Assembly (NCBI GenBank): GCA_036518635.1
Contig: DATDMT010000199.1
Location: 1 to 5,625, forward strand
Source: AWTP1-18 sp036518635
GTDB lineage: Bacteria; Pseudomonadota; Gammaproteobacteria; Burkholderiales; Rhodocyclaceae
Length of the DNA: 5,625 nt
Direction of reading: 5' to 3'
In this document: one piece after another, positions 1 to 5,625 of the stretch
Numbering within the stretch: the first letter of the stretch is position 1
Layout of the letters: each line of letters starts with the position of its first letter
Made by a program: the position numbers and the translations under genes
The notes under the pieces: generated by a model
Told to the model about the DNA's origin: nothing
The model's database searches: none
The model's input: the letters and a program-made list of their open reading frames with translations, nothing else

Positions 1-762
1 ATGGCGCGCCATCGAGGGATTGGACTTGAGGCTGCCGACGGAGTGGGTGTTGCCAGTCGAGTCCACTAGCACCTCAGAAATGCCGATGGTATAGAACAGC
101 ACAGGATCAGTGGCAGCCGCAATCAATTCCGGCCCGCCAGGATTCACTTCCCCATAGCGGCGTGCGTAGTCAAGAAATCGAGCGGAGTCGGTTTCTTCGC
201 CTGTGGTCCAGTTGGCCACTTGGCAGCCTAGGGTGCTGGAAAAGAAGGCGGCTATGTTGCGGGCGAAACAGGAACCGATGGACATCAGCAAGCTGTCCGG
301 TTTCACCAATTCAGCGGTCGGAATGCCTTGCATCAAATAATGGTCAGCCGCCTGTTCTACCGATTCAAACAGGCCATGAATGCGGGGGAAATACTTCAGG
401 CCCAACCTCTCCATCAATTCAGCGCGGCGGGCAACCTGCTCCTTAATCGCAGGAAAGTCGTCGCGCGCTTCCGGCCCGGCCAATGCCAAAAGCTCCTGCA
501 ATAACGGCTCGGGAAAACCTTTCACTTGTTCGAAATGATTGGTCCGCAAGAGGAGTTGATCCTTAGCGCTAGCAAGGAACTCTGCCACAGCGGTTTGTCC
601 CTGCGACATCGCCATGTCTTCCAAGTGCCTCAGGAGTAAATAGTGGTAGTTCAGGTTTTCTCGCGCGGTGGCAGAATCGATCGCAAAGCGAATGATCTGG
701 CTTAGGTCGGCAAGTTCAGTCTGCGTCGAGCGGGTATGTTGATCAAGAAAAAACGAGTCCAT
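1..762 (-). CDS. GSCFA-domain protein (SGNH-hydrolase-like), 3' end outside window
   Basis: An open frame with no stop runs from an ATG at 762-760 to the left edge, giving 254 visible codons; the C-terminus is missing. Residues 1-155 look mostly helical and polar, and I recognise no family there. Residues 160-170 read MSIGSCFARNI, the hallmark of the GSCFA family; Ser164 sits at the start of the signature, where the presumed nucleophile of SGNH-like enzymes lies. A second block at 224-234 (YTIGISEVLVD) matches the family's usual TLGLTEVW-like strand. Known family members are SGNH-related and often linked to acyl or ester chemistry on glycans; the substrate here is unknown. There is no signal peptide or membrane segment in the visible part, so it is probably cytoplasmic. 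A strong Shine-Dalgarno sequence supports the start. It begins 22 bp after the propeller gene, as in an operon. Base use is odd: I count about 11 TTG against 6 CTG leucine codons, and lower GC than the secretin gene. The domain call is fairly sure, the function not. Confidence 0.85.
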   Translation of the reverse strand, partial: MDSFFLDQHTRSTQTELADLSQIIRFAIDSATARENLNYHYLLLRHLEDMAMSQGQTAVAEFLASAKDQLLLRTNHFEQVKGFPEPLLQELLALAGPEARDDFPAIKEQVARRAELMERLGLKYFPRIHGLFESVEQAADHYLMQGIPTAELVKPDSLLMSIGSCFARNIAAFFSSTLGCQVANWTTGEETDSARFLDYARRYGEVNPGGPELIAAATDPVLFYTIGISEVLVDSTGNTHSVGSLKSNPSMARH

Positions 763-767
763 TGATT

Positions 768-775
768 TCTCCCTT
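768..775 (-). promoter_or_regulatory. Ribosome binding site for the GSCFA gene
   Basis: The minus strand reads AAGGGAGA five bases before the ATG at 762. This is a good Shine-Dalgarno match at near-normal spacing and it fixes the start of the partial GSCFA gene. It lies in the 22-bp gap after the propeller gene's stop codon. Confidence 0.75.
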
Positions 776-784
776 TTCCCCAAC

Positions 785-2194
785 TCAACGGGCGTCGTCA
801 GGCAACTGAACTTCCAGGCCATAGAGCACAGCCTGTTGCAGTTCTATCACCACGATCACTACCTCGTTCCACGAGTCCGCTGCCATCAAATCCCACGTGG
901 GTACCACAGAAACGTCATCACACCCGGCAATCACATGGCTCCTGGCAAGCAGGCGATGATCGCCTGTCGAGTGGATGCTGATCTTGCAACGCCCATGGCG
1001 GGCCGACAAATTCAAGCGCAAATCGCCGTTGGGAACGAGCATCGGTCGCAGGGTGAGACTACCCGTGAAATGCCCCGCCTCCATTCCGAAAAAACCATCC
1101 AACCGCATTCGCGCCAAGCCAATGCCGTTGCGCCGGTAACGGCTGTCGTCATGGCGCACGTTGCCGCCGCCGTAGAACAGCCAAATACCTCCCTCGTCCC
1201 CCGGCGGTGAAACCTGAAGGCTGCTCGCGGTGACGACTAGGCCTGCGTCCCATTCGCCACGCACGCCAGTAGCGAGCATAGTTGCCCGGTCGGCGGCGCG
1301 CTGCCAGCCATCGATCGCGGTCCAGACGGACAGTTGCACGTCCATGCGCTTGTCGTCCGGGACATTGTGGTAGATCCAGAGCAAGCCGAGGCGGTTACCG
1401 CAGTAGTCGAAGGGCGCCATGCCGTAGAACTCGGTACCGATAGGATCGCGCCAATCCGGCTGCAGCACGGTGCGCGGGGCGCTCCAATGGGCGAAGTCGG
1501 CACTGGTGGACTCGGCAACAACGCGGAAGTGATGATCGCTGCGCTCGCTGGTCTTAAAGGCGGCGAGATAGCTGCCATCGGCCAAGCGACAGAAGGCGGA
1601 TGCATCGCTCGGGCTACCGATAGCCGGGCGCGGCTCGCGACGCCAGGCGATGCCGTCGGACGAGGTGAGCACAAACAGGCCTTCGCCGTCGATGCCGCGC
1701 CAACCCGGTACATCGTCGCACTTGGGGAAGGGAGAGCCGTGGCGGGCCAGATCCTCAGTGGACATAGCGTCCCACAGCATCATTTTGTAACGGCGCGCCG
1801 GGTCAGGATCTTCGTCGTCACGGATCACAGAGGGCGCGTACAGATGAGCCACGCCACTCGACAACACTACTAGGTTGGTAGCACCAAAGCGGGGATGCGT
1901 CACGCCAACGCGGGGCTTTTCCCAATGCAGGCCGTCGGTGCTTTCGGCATAGCCGACGGCGGTGCGGAAGCGAGGGTCTTCGGCTTTGCTGTCGTAGACC
2001 TGATACCAGAGGCGAAAACGGCCACCCTCTTCGAGGCAGGTACCGAAACAGTAGATGCAATCGCCTTCCCAGGGCTGGTCGGCCACCAGCAGGGGATTCA
2101 GCGGGTGCTTCTCGAAACGGCCGGGGCGACGATGAACGGCGTGGGTTTCGGCAATCCAGCGGTCGTCGACGAAGAGATATTTCCGTACCGCCAT
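785..2194 (-). CDS. GH32/GH43-like beta-propeller protein with C-terminal beta-sandwich
   Basis: This 469-residue protein has no signal peptide or membrane segment and is probably cytoplasmic. It opens with KYLFVDDRWIAE (5-16), then KHPLNPLL (29-36) and PWEGD (41-45), a run I recognise from five-bladed propeller glycosidase-like proteins abundant in Planctomycetes and Verrucomicrobia and usually annotated as GH32 N-terminal-like. Blade motifs recur: ESTDGLHWEKP (84-94), TSSDGIAWRREP (178-189) and ESTSADFAHWSAP (228-240). RYKMMLW (135-141) and YGMAPFDYCGNRLGLL (257-272) fit further blades. Residues 383-465 form a second domain with the pattern of the family's beta-sandwich (LRLNLSA, then VPTWDL, then AVLYGLEV), although it is degenerate. 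Substrate and activity cannot be assigned; acidic candidates such as D44, E171 and E255 are visible, but I cannot map the catalytic set. The gene starts 22 bp after the GspL-like gene with no clear Shine-Dalgarno sequence, so it may depend on translational coupling. It is followed 22 bp later by the GSCFA gene. The fold call is fairly sure, an enzymatic role less so. Confidence 0.85.
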   Translation of the reverse strand: MAVRKYLFVDDRWIAETHAVHRRPGRFEKHPLNPLLVADQPWEGDCIYCFGTCLEEGGRFRLWYQVYDSKAEDPRFRTAVGYAESTDGLHWEKPRVGVTHPRFGATNLVVLSSGVAHLYAPSVIRDDEDPDPARRYKMMLWDAMSTEDLARHGSPFPKCDDVPGWRGIDGEGLFVLTSSDGIAWRREPRPAIGSPSDASAFCRLADGSYLAAFKTSERSDHHFRVVAESTSADFAHWSAPRTVLQPDWRDPIGTEFYGMAPFDYCGNRLGLLWIYHNVPDDKRMDVQLSVWTAIDGWQRAADRATMLATGVRGEWDAGLVVTASSLQVSPPGDEGGIWLFYGGGNVRHDDSRYRRNGIGLARMRLDGFFGMEAGHFTGSLTLRPMLVPNGDLRLNLSARHGRCKISIHSTGDHRLLARSHVIAGCDDVSVVPTWDLMAADSWNEVVIVVIELQQAVLYGLEVQLPDDAR

Positions 2195-2216
2195 GAAGGT
2201 GTCGGCCGAATCTTTG

Positions 2217-3227
2217 TCAGAGAGTCAGTTCGGCGCGGAAACGCGAGAAGCTGCCGATCTGTTCGATGTTGATGCCGGACGCCGGGAAACCAGCGTCGAG
2301 CAACCAGGGCTGCACTTCGGTGCCGCTACCAGCAACGCGCAGCACACCGCCGGCAATTTCAATTCGGCGGATGGCAACACCGGGCGGAATGGTGGCCATC
2401 AGCTTAGCGAGTACATGCGGCGCCTTTGCCTCCGGGCTCGCGCGCAGACTGGCGAGCGCCTTTTCGGTGGCGGCCATATCCTCCGCGGCTTGGTAGAGGC
2501 GCGGCAGATCGCCTGCTTCGCGACGCAAACTCCGCAATTGCCACTCCATGATGTCATCAAACAAACGCGGGGCTGCCACCAGCCATACGCACAGGGCTAG
2601 GCCCAGCAGGGCGCCGAAGCCAAGTACGCCGTTCCGCAGCACATTGCGCTGGACGAAACGAGGGGCACTACCGAAGGCCACCACGGCGCCGAGGCGTTCG
2701 AAGCTCTCCAGCGCAGCAAGACAAGCGTCTTCTCCCAGCGGCTCGCTGGCGACCAGGACTACCGCGGGATTCAAGCCAGCCTGCTGCCAGCGAGTACGCT
2801 CAGTTCGAGGAAGGGCGTAGAGATAGCCATCGCCCTGACGTACCCCCAACGCGTAATCGACTTCGGCCTGAGGTAGGGGAAACTCGTCCGGTGCGGTGCG
2901 CAGTAGCGCCTGGCGCGCACGTCGGTCGGCAGGAAACCGCTGCAGTTTGCGGCGAAAGGGCAGATCGCCATCGAGCACCAGATAACACGGTTGCTTGGCC
3001 GGTGCTTCGCACGGAGTAAGCGTCCGTCGGCCATCCCAATGATGGTTGATGCGCCAGGTGCTGCGGCTGCCGTCGCGTCCCTCCGCCACGAGCCAGACCG
3101 GGGCCAGAGGAATCGGCATACGGCGCGGTGCAGTGCACTCCTTCTCGGCGGCAGCAACCTCGGCCGCCTTGCCGCGTCGCCGGAACAGGGCGGGAAGCTT
3201 GAAACGCAGGGCCACGATGGCGCGCAT
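2217..3227 (-). CDS. Bitopic GspL/PilN-like inner-membrane platform protein
   Basis: The product is a 336-residue protein. The frame is open upstream into the secretin gene (to 3389), but the ATG at 3227 gives a sensible N-terminus (MRAIVALRFKLPALF), lies 4 bp past the secretin stop and has TAAGG just before it. Residues 1-197 are predicted cytoplasmic. The stretch from CYLVLDGDLPFRRKL (81) through LLRTAPDEFPLP to about 160 resembles the GspL/PilM-type domain (hydrophobic strand, 'P' motif, then Ala/Arg-rich helix), but it is divergent and the ATPase-type PilM motifs are not evident. One membrane helix lies at about 198-219 (VLGFGALLGLALCVWLVAA). A charged, probably coiled-coil stretch follows (222-265), then a small periplasmic domain (270-336) ending RFRAELTL, typical of the PilN/GspL ferredoxin-like fold. 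In type II secretion GspL couples the cytoplasmic ATPase to the periplasmic platform and pairs with GspM; in type IV pili PilN pairs with PilO. No such partner follows here. The family is likely; the exact subfamily is uncertain. Confidence 0.75.
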   Translation of the reverse strand: MRAIVALRFKLPALFRRRGKAAEVAAAEKECTAPRRMPIPLAPVWLVAEGRDGSRSTWRINHHWDGRRTLTPCEAPAKQPCYLVLDGDLPFRRKLQRFPADRRARQALLRTAPDEFPLPQAEVDYALGVRQGDGYLYALPRTERTRWQQAGLNPAVVLVASEPLGEDACLAALESFERLGAVVAFGSAPRFVQRNVLRNGVLGFGALLGLALCVWLVAAPRLFDDIMEWQLRSLRREAGDLPRLYQAAEDMAATEKALASLRASPEAKAPHVLAKLMATIPPGVAIRRIEIAGGVLRVAGSGTEVQPWLLDAGFPASGINIEQIGSFSRFRAELTL

Positions 3228-3231
3228 CGCC

Positions 3232-5262
3232 TTACTGGGTGACGGCCGGCGCAGGCGCAGCGGCCTCGAGCTCGGATTCCGCCTTATTGCGCGGCCGCGG
3301 ATCGTCGAATTCGCGGCGGGCGGCCCGCAGCAAGGCACGGGTAACGGTATCGGCCCCTTGCTGGTCGAGCATGATGGTCGGCGTGGCAAGGATGATCAAC
3401 TCCTGGCCGGCACTCTGCTCTGTCTTGTCGCGGAACAGGGCGCCAACGCCCTTGAGATCGCCCAGGCCAGGAATCTTGTCGCCGCTGTCGCTGGTCTGCT
3501 GGCGGCGCAGGCCGCCGAGGAAGATGGTCTGGCCGTCGTCGGCCACTAGGTCGGTGTTGAGTTCGCGGTTGGCCAGCACCGGGTATTGGTCGGAGCCGAG
3601 AATTACCGAACCAGTGATCGAAGTGTCCTTCAGCTTGATGGTCATCCGCACTTCATTGCTCTGGCTGACGAAGGGGGTGACTTCCAGTTCCAGGCCGATC
3701 TTCTTGAACTCCGGCTCGACCACGGTGTTGTTGGTGGAGGAATTGTTGTTCACCGTCTTCGACTTGATCACCGGCTGTTCGCTGCCCACCGCGATCTTGG
3801 CCGTGGCGCCGTTCTTGACCACGATCTTGGGGCTGGAGAGCAGCGAGAATGTGGTTTCGCTGCCGAGCAGTTGCAGGGTGGCGTAAGTGTTGTTGCCAGC
3901 CACCGCACCAATGGTCAGGCCGGTCGCCGCGGCGGAATTCACCCCCAGCTTGGCGGTGGCGTCGGCCAACCAGCGGCCGGTTTTCTTCAGGTACCACTCG
4001 ACGCCGTAGCTCATGTTGGTGGTGAGATTCACTTCCGCGATGATGATGTCCACTTGTACCGCCGGTGGGCGGTAGTCCATCCGCGCGAGCAGCTTGCGGA
4101 TCTCGACAAACTCGTCGGGCGTGGCATAGATGAACAGGCTGTTGGACGCCTTGTCAGCGACCACGCTGAGCTCGGCCGGATTGCGCAGCACTGCCTTCAG
4201 CAGGGTGGTGAGATTGGGGACGATGTCGGCAGCGACCTGGGTGGACAGGCTGTACTGGAAGACGCGGCGCTGGTTGGCGCCGGCCACGTCGGTCTGGGCG
4301 AGGAACTGGGCCACCAGATCGCGTGCCGTCTTGTTGGCGGTGACGATCACAACCCGCTCGGATTCCGGCACCTGCTTGGCCTCGAACTGCTTCGAGCTGC
4401 CGGCGACGCCGCCGGTGAGCTGGACCTGATAGCTGTCGATCAGCGCCACCAGGCTGGCGGCGGAAAGATAGCGCGGCACGTAGACCAATATCTGCTTGGC
4501 GGCGAAGGCCGGCACGTCCACGTCGCGCAGTAGCGCGTCGACGGCGCGCACATCGACGGCGGTGGAGTTCACCACCAGCACGTTGCCCGGCAGGGCGGTC
4601 ATCTTGTCGGCCTGTTTGACTACGGTCTTGGCCAGAGCGACAACATCCTTGGCTTCGACGAAACGCGGGCGGAAGATACCCACCGCGTCGCCGACGCCCA
4701 GGGGCGAGGGCTGCTGGGCCGGACTTGCCTTGTCGTCGGCGGCACCCACCAGATACACACCGCCGGCATAACGCAGCTTGACGCCATAGTTGTCGAGCAG
4801 GGTGTCGAACAGGCGGATCAAGTCGTCCTTGGTGGCAGCGGCGTCGAAATACAGATTGACCTTGCGGTCCTTGTAGGACTCCTGGAAGGAATAAGGCTGC
4901 TTCAGGTAGTCCTGCATGAAGACGACGATGATGTCTTTCAGGCTGGTATCGGTGAACTCCAGTCGCACCGGCGAGGCCTTGGCCTTCTTGCCGCCGCTGT
5001 CCTGACTCTCGGCCACCGCCTTGGCGACATCGATCTCGCCGACGATGCCAGCGCCTTCACGGGGCGGGGCACCCATGATGGCCGCCGCCACATCCTTGCG
5101 CAGCTCCTTGTTGCGGGCGGCCAGTTCCGCCAGTTGCGCATCACGATCATCCATCTCGCGCCGAGCAACATTGCCAGCCTGATTGCGGGAGATCGGGTCG
5201 AACAGATTGCAGCCGGCGAGGGCGAGCATCAGTACGGCGCTTATCAACTTCCTGTGAATCAC
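3232..5262 (-). CDS. gspD: GspD-type secretin, lipoprotein
   Basis: This 676-residue protein would form the outer-membrane channel of a type II secretion or type IV pilus-like system. Start: GTG at 5262, preceded by AGGGGA, overlapping the stop of the upstream gene. Residues 1-18 are a lipoprotein signal (LALAGC, lipidated Cys18); Asn19 is compatible with outer-membrane sorting. Residues 35-60 are a charged, possibly coiled-coil linker. Domains: N0 about 98-175 (VRLEFTDTSLKDII, typical secretin/TonB short domain), N1 about 195-252, N2 about 256-325, N3 about 332-400, and the beta-barrel secretin core about 401-635. Core landmarks are VQVDIIIAEV (402-411), LLSSPKIVVKNGATAKI (474-490), VGSEQPVI (492-499), an Asn/Ser-rich stretch at 505-512, and KIPGLGDLKGVGALFR (596-611), the conserved secretin signature before the final strands. 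Length and four N-domains suit GspD better than short pilus secretins. GspD itself is usually not lipidated, so this resembles HxcQ- or MshL-like liposecretins. The secretin call is very sure; the GspD label is good but not exclusive. Confidence 0.93.
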   Translation of the reverse strand: MIHRKLISAVLMLALAGCNLFDPISRNQAGNVARREMDDRDAQLAELAARNKELRKDVAAAIMGAPPREGAGIVGEIDVAKAVAESQDSGGKKAKASPVRLEFTDTSLKDIIVVFMQDYLKQPYSFQESYKDRKVNLYFDAAATKDDLIRLFDTLLDNYGVKLRYAGGVYLVGAADDKASPAQQPSPLGVGDAVGIFRPRFVEAKDVVALAKTVVKQADKMTALPGNVLVVNSTAVDVRAVDALLRDVDVPAFAAKQILVYVPRYLSAASLVALIDSYQVQLTGGVAGSSKQFEAKQVPESERVVIVTANKTARDLVAQFLAQTDVAGANQRRVFQYSLSTQVAADIVPNLTTLLKAVLRNPAELSVVADKASNSLFIYATPDEFVEIRKLLARMDYRPPAVQVDIIIAEVNLTTNMSYGVEWYLKKTGRWLADATAKLGVNSAAATGLTIGAVAGNNTYATLQLLGSETTFSLLSSPKIVVKNGATAKIAVGSEQPVIKSKTVNNNSSTNNTVVEPEFKKIGLELEVTPFVSQSNEVRMTIKLKDTSITGSVILGSDQYPVLANRELNTDLVADDGQTIFLGGLRRQQTSDSGDKIPGLGDLKGVGALFRDKTEQSAGQELIILATPTIMLDQQGADTVTRALLRAARREFDDPRPRNKAESELEAAAPAPAVTQ
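5259..5262 (-). other. GTGA start/stop overlap of the GspC-like and secretin genes
   Basis: The minus strand reads CCGTGATT: the TGA stop of the upstream small gene shares bases with the GTG start of the secretin. Such overlaps usually mean translational coupling within one operon, so the two proteins are probably made together in related amounts. Confidence 0.8.
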
Positions 5263-5625
5263 GGTTTCCCCTGTTCTTGATGTTTGGCCCGGGGCGCCGC
5301 CCGGTTCAGGTCTTCCAGGTGCGGGCGATGGGCGCCCGGCAGTTCCAGGGTAGTGGTTCCGTCCTGGGTTTGAATCTTGACGCCCTGCTTGGTCATGTCC
5401 AGCACTTTCCCCTGGTCCAGCATCTCGCCCGGTTTGACCGGGCCGCGCCCGGTGAGCAGGCGATGCACCCCTGGGAGCAGCAGGATGCCCTTGAGTTCCC
5501 CGGTATCGCCGCCGCCCTCGGCCTTGGGATCATTCCAGATGCCGCCGGAAGAATCGAAGGGGTTGCGGCTGGCATTCATTTCCAGGCTCGCCGCGGCGGG
5601 CATGGCCGTCGGCGCCAGGGCCTCG
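5259..5625 (-). CDS. GspC/PilP/MshK-like periplasmic protein, 5' end outside window
   Basis: The frame is open through the right edge. The visible part comprises a Met at 5603 plus 113 following residues, with seven more in-frame residues before it (EALAPTA). The Met has no Shine-Dalgarno sequence, so the true start is probably outside and the missing part may hold a signal peptide or membrane anchor. After RNPFD (positions 13-17 counting from that Met) comes a Gly-rich linker, then ELKGILLLPGVHRLL, KPGEMLDQGKVLDM and GVKIQTQDGTTTLELPG. The order of a conserved 'NPF', a beta-strand, 'G..v..G..v..g.V..I', then 'V.i....g...L.L' matches the small beta-rich homology region of GspC, PilP and MshK. 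These proteins bind the N0 domain of the secretin and bridge it to the inner membrane; here the secretin is the next gene and overlaps by 4 bp, which fits. Without the N-terminus I cannot decide between the families. Residues after about 95 are charged and likely disordered. Confidence 0.65.
   Translation of the reverse strand, partial: EALAPTAMPAAASLEMNASRNPFDSSGGIWNDPKAEGGGDTGELKGILLLPGVHRLLTGRGPVKPGEMLDQGKVLDMTKQGVKIQTQDGTTTLELPGAHRPHLEDLNRAAPRAKHQEQGKP
5265..5272 (-). promoter_or_regulatory. Ribosome binding site deciding the secretin GTG start
   Basis: The minus strand reads AGGGGAAA, with the AGGGGA core 4 bases upstream of the GTG at 5262. This supports a GTG start and gives a complete lipoprotein signal, whereas starting at the next Met (residue 12) would remove the basic n-region of the signal peptide. 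Confidence 0.65.

Noticed and set aside
162..446. Plus-strand frame of 94 codons at the left end
   Set aside because: It covers the GSCFA signature on the opposite strand and its translation is Arg/Ser/Trp-rich noise.
763..784. Possible terminator or promoter between the propeller and GSCFA genes
   Set aside because: The 22-bp gap holds only a Shine-Dalgarno sequence and an A/G-rich run; there is no hairpin and no space for a promoter.
1334..1873. Plus-strand open frame of 179 codons, with neighbours at 836-1210 and 1895-2272
   Set aside because: All lie antisense to the propeller gene, whose blade motifs are unmistakable; they show no domain and no operon context.
3228..3389. A longer start (3389) for the GspL-like gene
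   Set aside because: The extra 54 residues are Pro/Arg/Ser-rich and overlap the conserved secretin C-terminus; the ATG at 3227 sits 4 bp after the secretin stop with a TAAGG before it.
3586..4533. A 315-codon plus-strand open frame antisense to the secretin gene
   Set aside because: It lies wholly within a clearly conserved secretin gene. It has low-complexity, His/Gly/Val-rich composition with no recognisable domain, as expected from the complement of GC-rich coding DNA.
5259..5603. ATG at 5603 as the true start of the GspC-like gene
   Set aside because: No Shine-Dalgarno sequence precedes it, the frame stays open to the window edge, and the protein would lack the anchor or signal expected of a periplasmic secretin partner.

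Overview
The window is a densely packed stretch of moderately high-GC bacterial DNA in which every supportable gene lies on the minus strand, so transcription runs from position 5625 towards position 1. There are five genes, two of them cut by the window edges. Gaps between them are 22 bp or less and one junction overlaps by 4 bp (GTGA), so it reads as one operon or operon segment. The secretin-type envelope genes point to a Gram-negative (diderm) bacterium. The style of the secretion genes is most like Beta- or Gammaproteobacteria, but this is an impression from sequence style and not a search result.

The right half (about 5625-2217) encodes parts of a type II secretion / type IV pilus-like machine. 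In order of transcription these are: the C-terminal part of a small GspC/PilP/MshK-like periplasmic protein; a 676-residue secretin of GspD type that carries its own lipobox; and a 336-residue bitopic inner-membrane protein resembling a divergent GspL/PilN platform component. Together they would link an inner-membrane assembly platform to an outer-membrane gated channel. The ATPase, the polytopic platform protein, the pilins and an obvious GspM/PilO partner are not in the window.

The left half (2194-1) changes subject. It holds a 469-residue cytoplasmic-looking beta-propeller protein of the GH32/GH43-like superfamily with a C-terminal beta-sandwich. This is followed 22 bp later by the first 254 codons of a GSCFA-domain (SGNH-hydrolase-like) protein that runs off the left edge. 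Neither has a signal peptide. Both belong to fold families that act on carbohydrates or acyl esters, so a role in polysaccharide or glycan modification is the simplest inference. The GSCFA gene is visibly lower in GC and prefers TTG over CTG leucine codons, unlike the secretion genes, which suggests an accessory module attached behind the secretion genes.

I saw no tRNA, rRNA, CRISPR array, insertion sequence, long repeat or convincing terminator. There is no gene-free stretch longer than a few tens of bases. The most notable points are the lipidated secretin, the divergent GspL-like protein without a visible GspM, and the propeller plus GSCFA pair directly downstream of secretion genes.
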